Below are positions 5,033 through 5,782 of a stretch of 5,782 nt of DNA, one piece after another (position 1 is the stretch's first letter; each line of letters opens with the position of its first letter). The translations under genes were made by a program, and so were the position numbers. The notes under the pieces were generated by a model that saw nothing but the letters and a program-made list of their open reading frames with translations, made no database searches and was not told the origin of the DNA. This DNA comes from Actinomycetes bacterium (GTDB taxonomy: Bacteria > Actinomycetota > Acidimicrobiia > Acidimicrobiales > Acidimicrobiaceae), in the NCBI GenBank assembly GCA_021823385.1, contig JAKAOC010000177.1, positions 1 to 5,782 of the forward strand, written 5' to 3'.

Positions 5033-5782
5033 ATGAGGCTGGAAGGGTTCTCCTCCGTCGGCATCGTGGGGATGGGCCAGATCGGAGCCTCATTGGCACT
5101 TGGCTTGCGCCACCAGGTGGGCGTGGTCGGTTTCGACGCGGACCCCGAGGCGGCCAAGGCGGCGGCGCTGCAGGGGATCCCCCAGGGCGCCTCCATCGAA
5201 GGGCTGCTCTCCGAGACCGAGCTCTGCATCTTTGCCGTCCCGGCCGGCCGCCTTAAAAGCGAGCTTGCCAGGTTGCGGCAGAGGCGCTTCCAGTCCCGTG
5301 CGGTTCTGTCGGACGTGTGCTCCACCAAGCTCGACATCGACGAGGCGATGGAGGCCTACGCCGAGGCGGCGGGGCCGCTGCGCTACGTTGGCCTGCACCC
5401 TCTTGCGGGCAACGAGCGCCCGGGGATTTCCGGCGCGGAGGCGGAGCTATTCAGGGGGCGCACCATTGTGGTGTCGAGCGGGGCCGCCGCGGACGCCGAG
5501 GCATCGCTCTCGGTGGCGGCTCTGCTGTCATCGGCGCTCGGCTCCCAACAGCTCTTCGTGAATCCCGCGCTCCACGACCGGGTCACGAATTTCACCATCC
5601 AGCTGCCCCACATATTCGCCTACCTGACCGCCTCGTTCGCCAATTCCATAGAGGACGCATCGCTGCTTACCCTGTTGTCGGGCAACTCCTTCGCCGACGT
5701 CACCCGGGTTGCGCGCAGCAGGCCTGGTATGGTGTCGAGCTTCCTCTACGCCAACCGGGAGATCCTGCTGGAGTCGCTCTCG
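5033..5782 (+). CDS. tyrA: Prephenate dehydrogenase, 3' end outside window
   Basis: The first 250 residues of a TyrA-family enzyme, which oxidatively decarboxylates prephenate (or arogenate) for tyrosine synthesis. An N-terminal Rossmann fold carries GMGQIG (13-18), and Asp35 in VVGFDAD suggests NAD rather than NADP. Further motifs: DVCSTK (94-99, usually DVgSvK), the catalytic-His block GLHPLAGNERPG (120-131), LFRGRTIVV (139-147), HDRVTNF and QLPHIFAYL (181-198), and FADVTRVARSRPGM (220-233), ANREILLESL (240-249) in the helical dimerisation domain. Most relatives are 280-370 residues, so roughly 30-120 residues are missing; whether there is a C-terminal ACT domain cannot be seen. The start is ATG, preceded by AGGGGGAGGGG (5021-5031), a strong ribosome binding site. 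It lies 49 bp after the pheA-like gene on the same strand with no terminator between, so the two are probably one operon drawing on the same prephenate pool. Confidence 0.88.
   Translation, partial: MRLEGFSSVGIVGMGQIGASLALGLRHQVGVVGFDADPEAAKAAALQGIPQGASIEGLLSETELCIFAVPAGRLKSELARLRQRRFQSRAVLSDVCSTKLDIDEAMEAYAEAAGPLRYVGLHPLAGNERPGISGAEAELFRGRTIVVSSGAAADAEASLSVAALLSSALGSQQLFVNPALHDRVTNFTIQLPHIFAYLTASFANSIEDASLLTLLSGNSFADVTRVARSRPGMVSSFLYANREILLESLS

Overview
The window is high-GC DNA and most likely comes from an actinobacterium, plausibly the Acidimicrobiia. The main pointer is the partial gene at the left edge, whose [15 protein letters not shown] / [11 protein letters not shown] repeat is very common in secreted repeat proteins of that class. 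The codon use (strong G/C third-position bias), a probable TTG start and the divergent aromatic amino acid enzymes fit this, but no rRNA or other phylogenetic marker is present, so the assignment is inference.

Layout. Positions 2-118 hold the C-terminus of the repeat protein (+ strand). From about 119 to 1900 lies a stretch of decayed DNA: a possible scrap of a coding C-terminus (121-259), about 400 bp with nothing recognisable, an IS21-family end with tandem terminal repeats (about 658-778) and the 3' end of an istB-like gene (759-985, - strand), a truncated and disrupted LuxR-family regulator (about 990-1465, + strand), and the C-terminal third of a large serine recombinase (about 1466-1884, - strand). 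The fragments abut or nearly abut, which suggests repeated insertion and deletion.

From 1947 to 3809 there is an intact, tightly packed three-gene unit on the - strand. In transcription order it holds a regulator that joins a MerR-type N-terminal half to an AraC-type C-terminal half in one reading frame, a VOC (glyoxalase/bleomycin-resistance fold) protein, and a DUF1801 protein. A 9+9 bp inverted repeat of the MerR/SoxR operator type overlaps the regulator's start codon, suggesting autoregulation. The fused regulator is the most unusual feature of the window.

From 4042 to the right edge, on the + strand and divergent from the regulator across about 230 bp, are a prephenate dehydratase with an ACT domain (pheA-like) and, 49 bp later, a prephenate dehydrogenase (tyrA-like) that runs off the window. 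They supply the phenylalanine and tyrosine branches from prephenate. The dehydratase departs from the family consensus at two diagnostic motifs (TRY for TRF, LSRP for ESRP).

I see no tRNA, rRNA, CRISPR array or complete mobile element.
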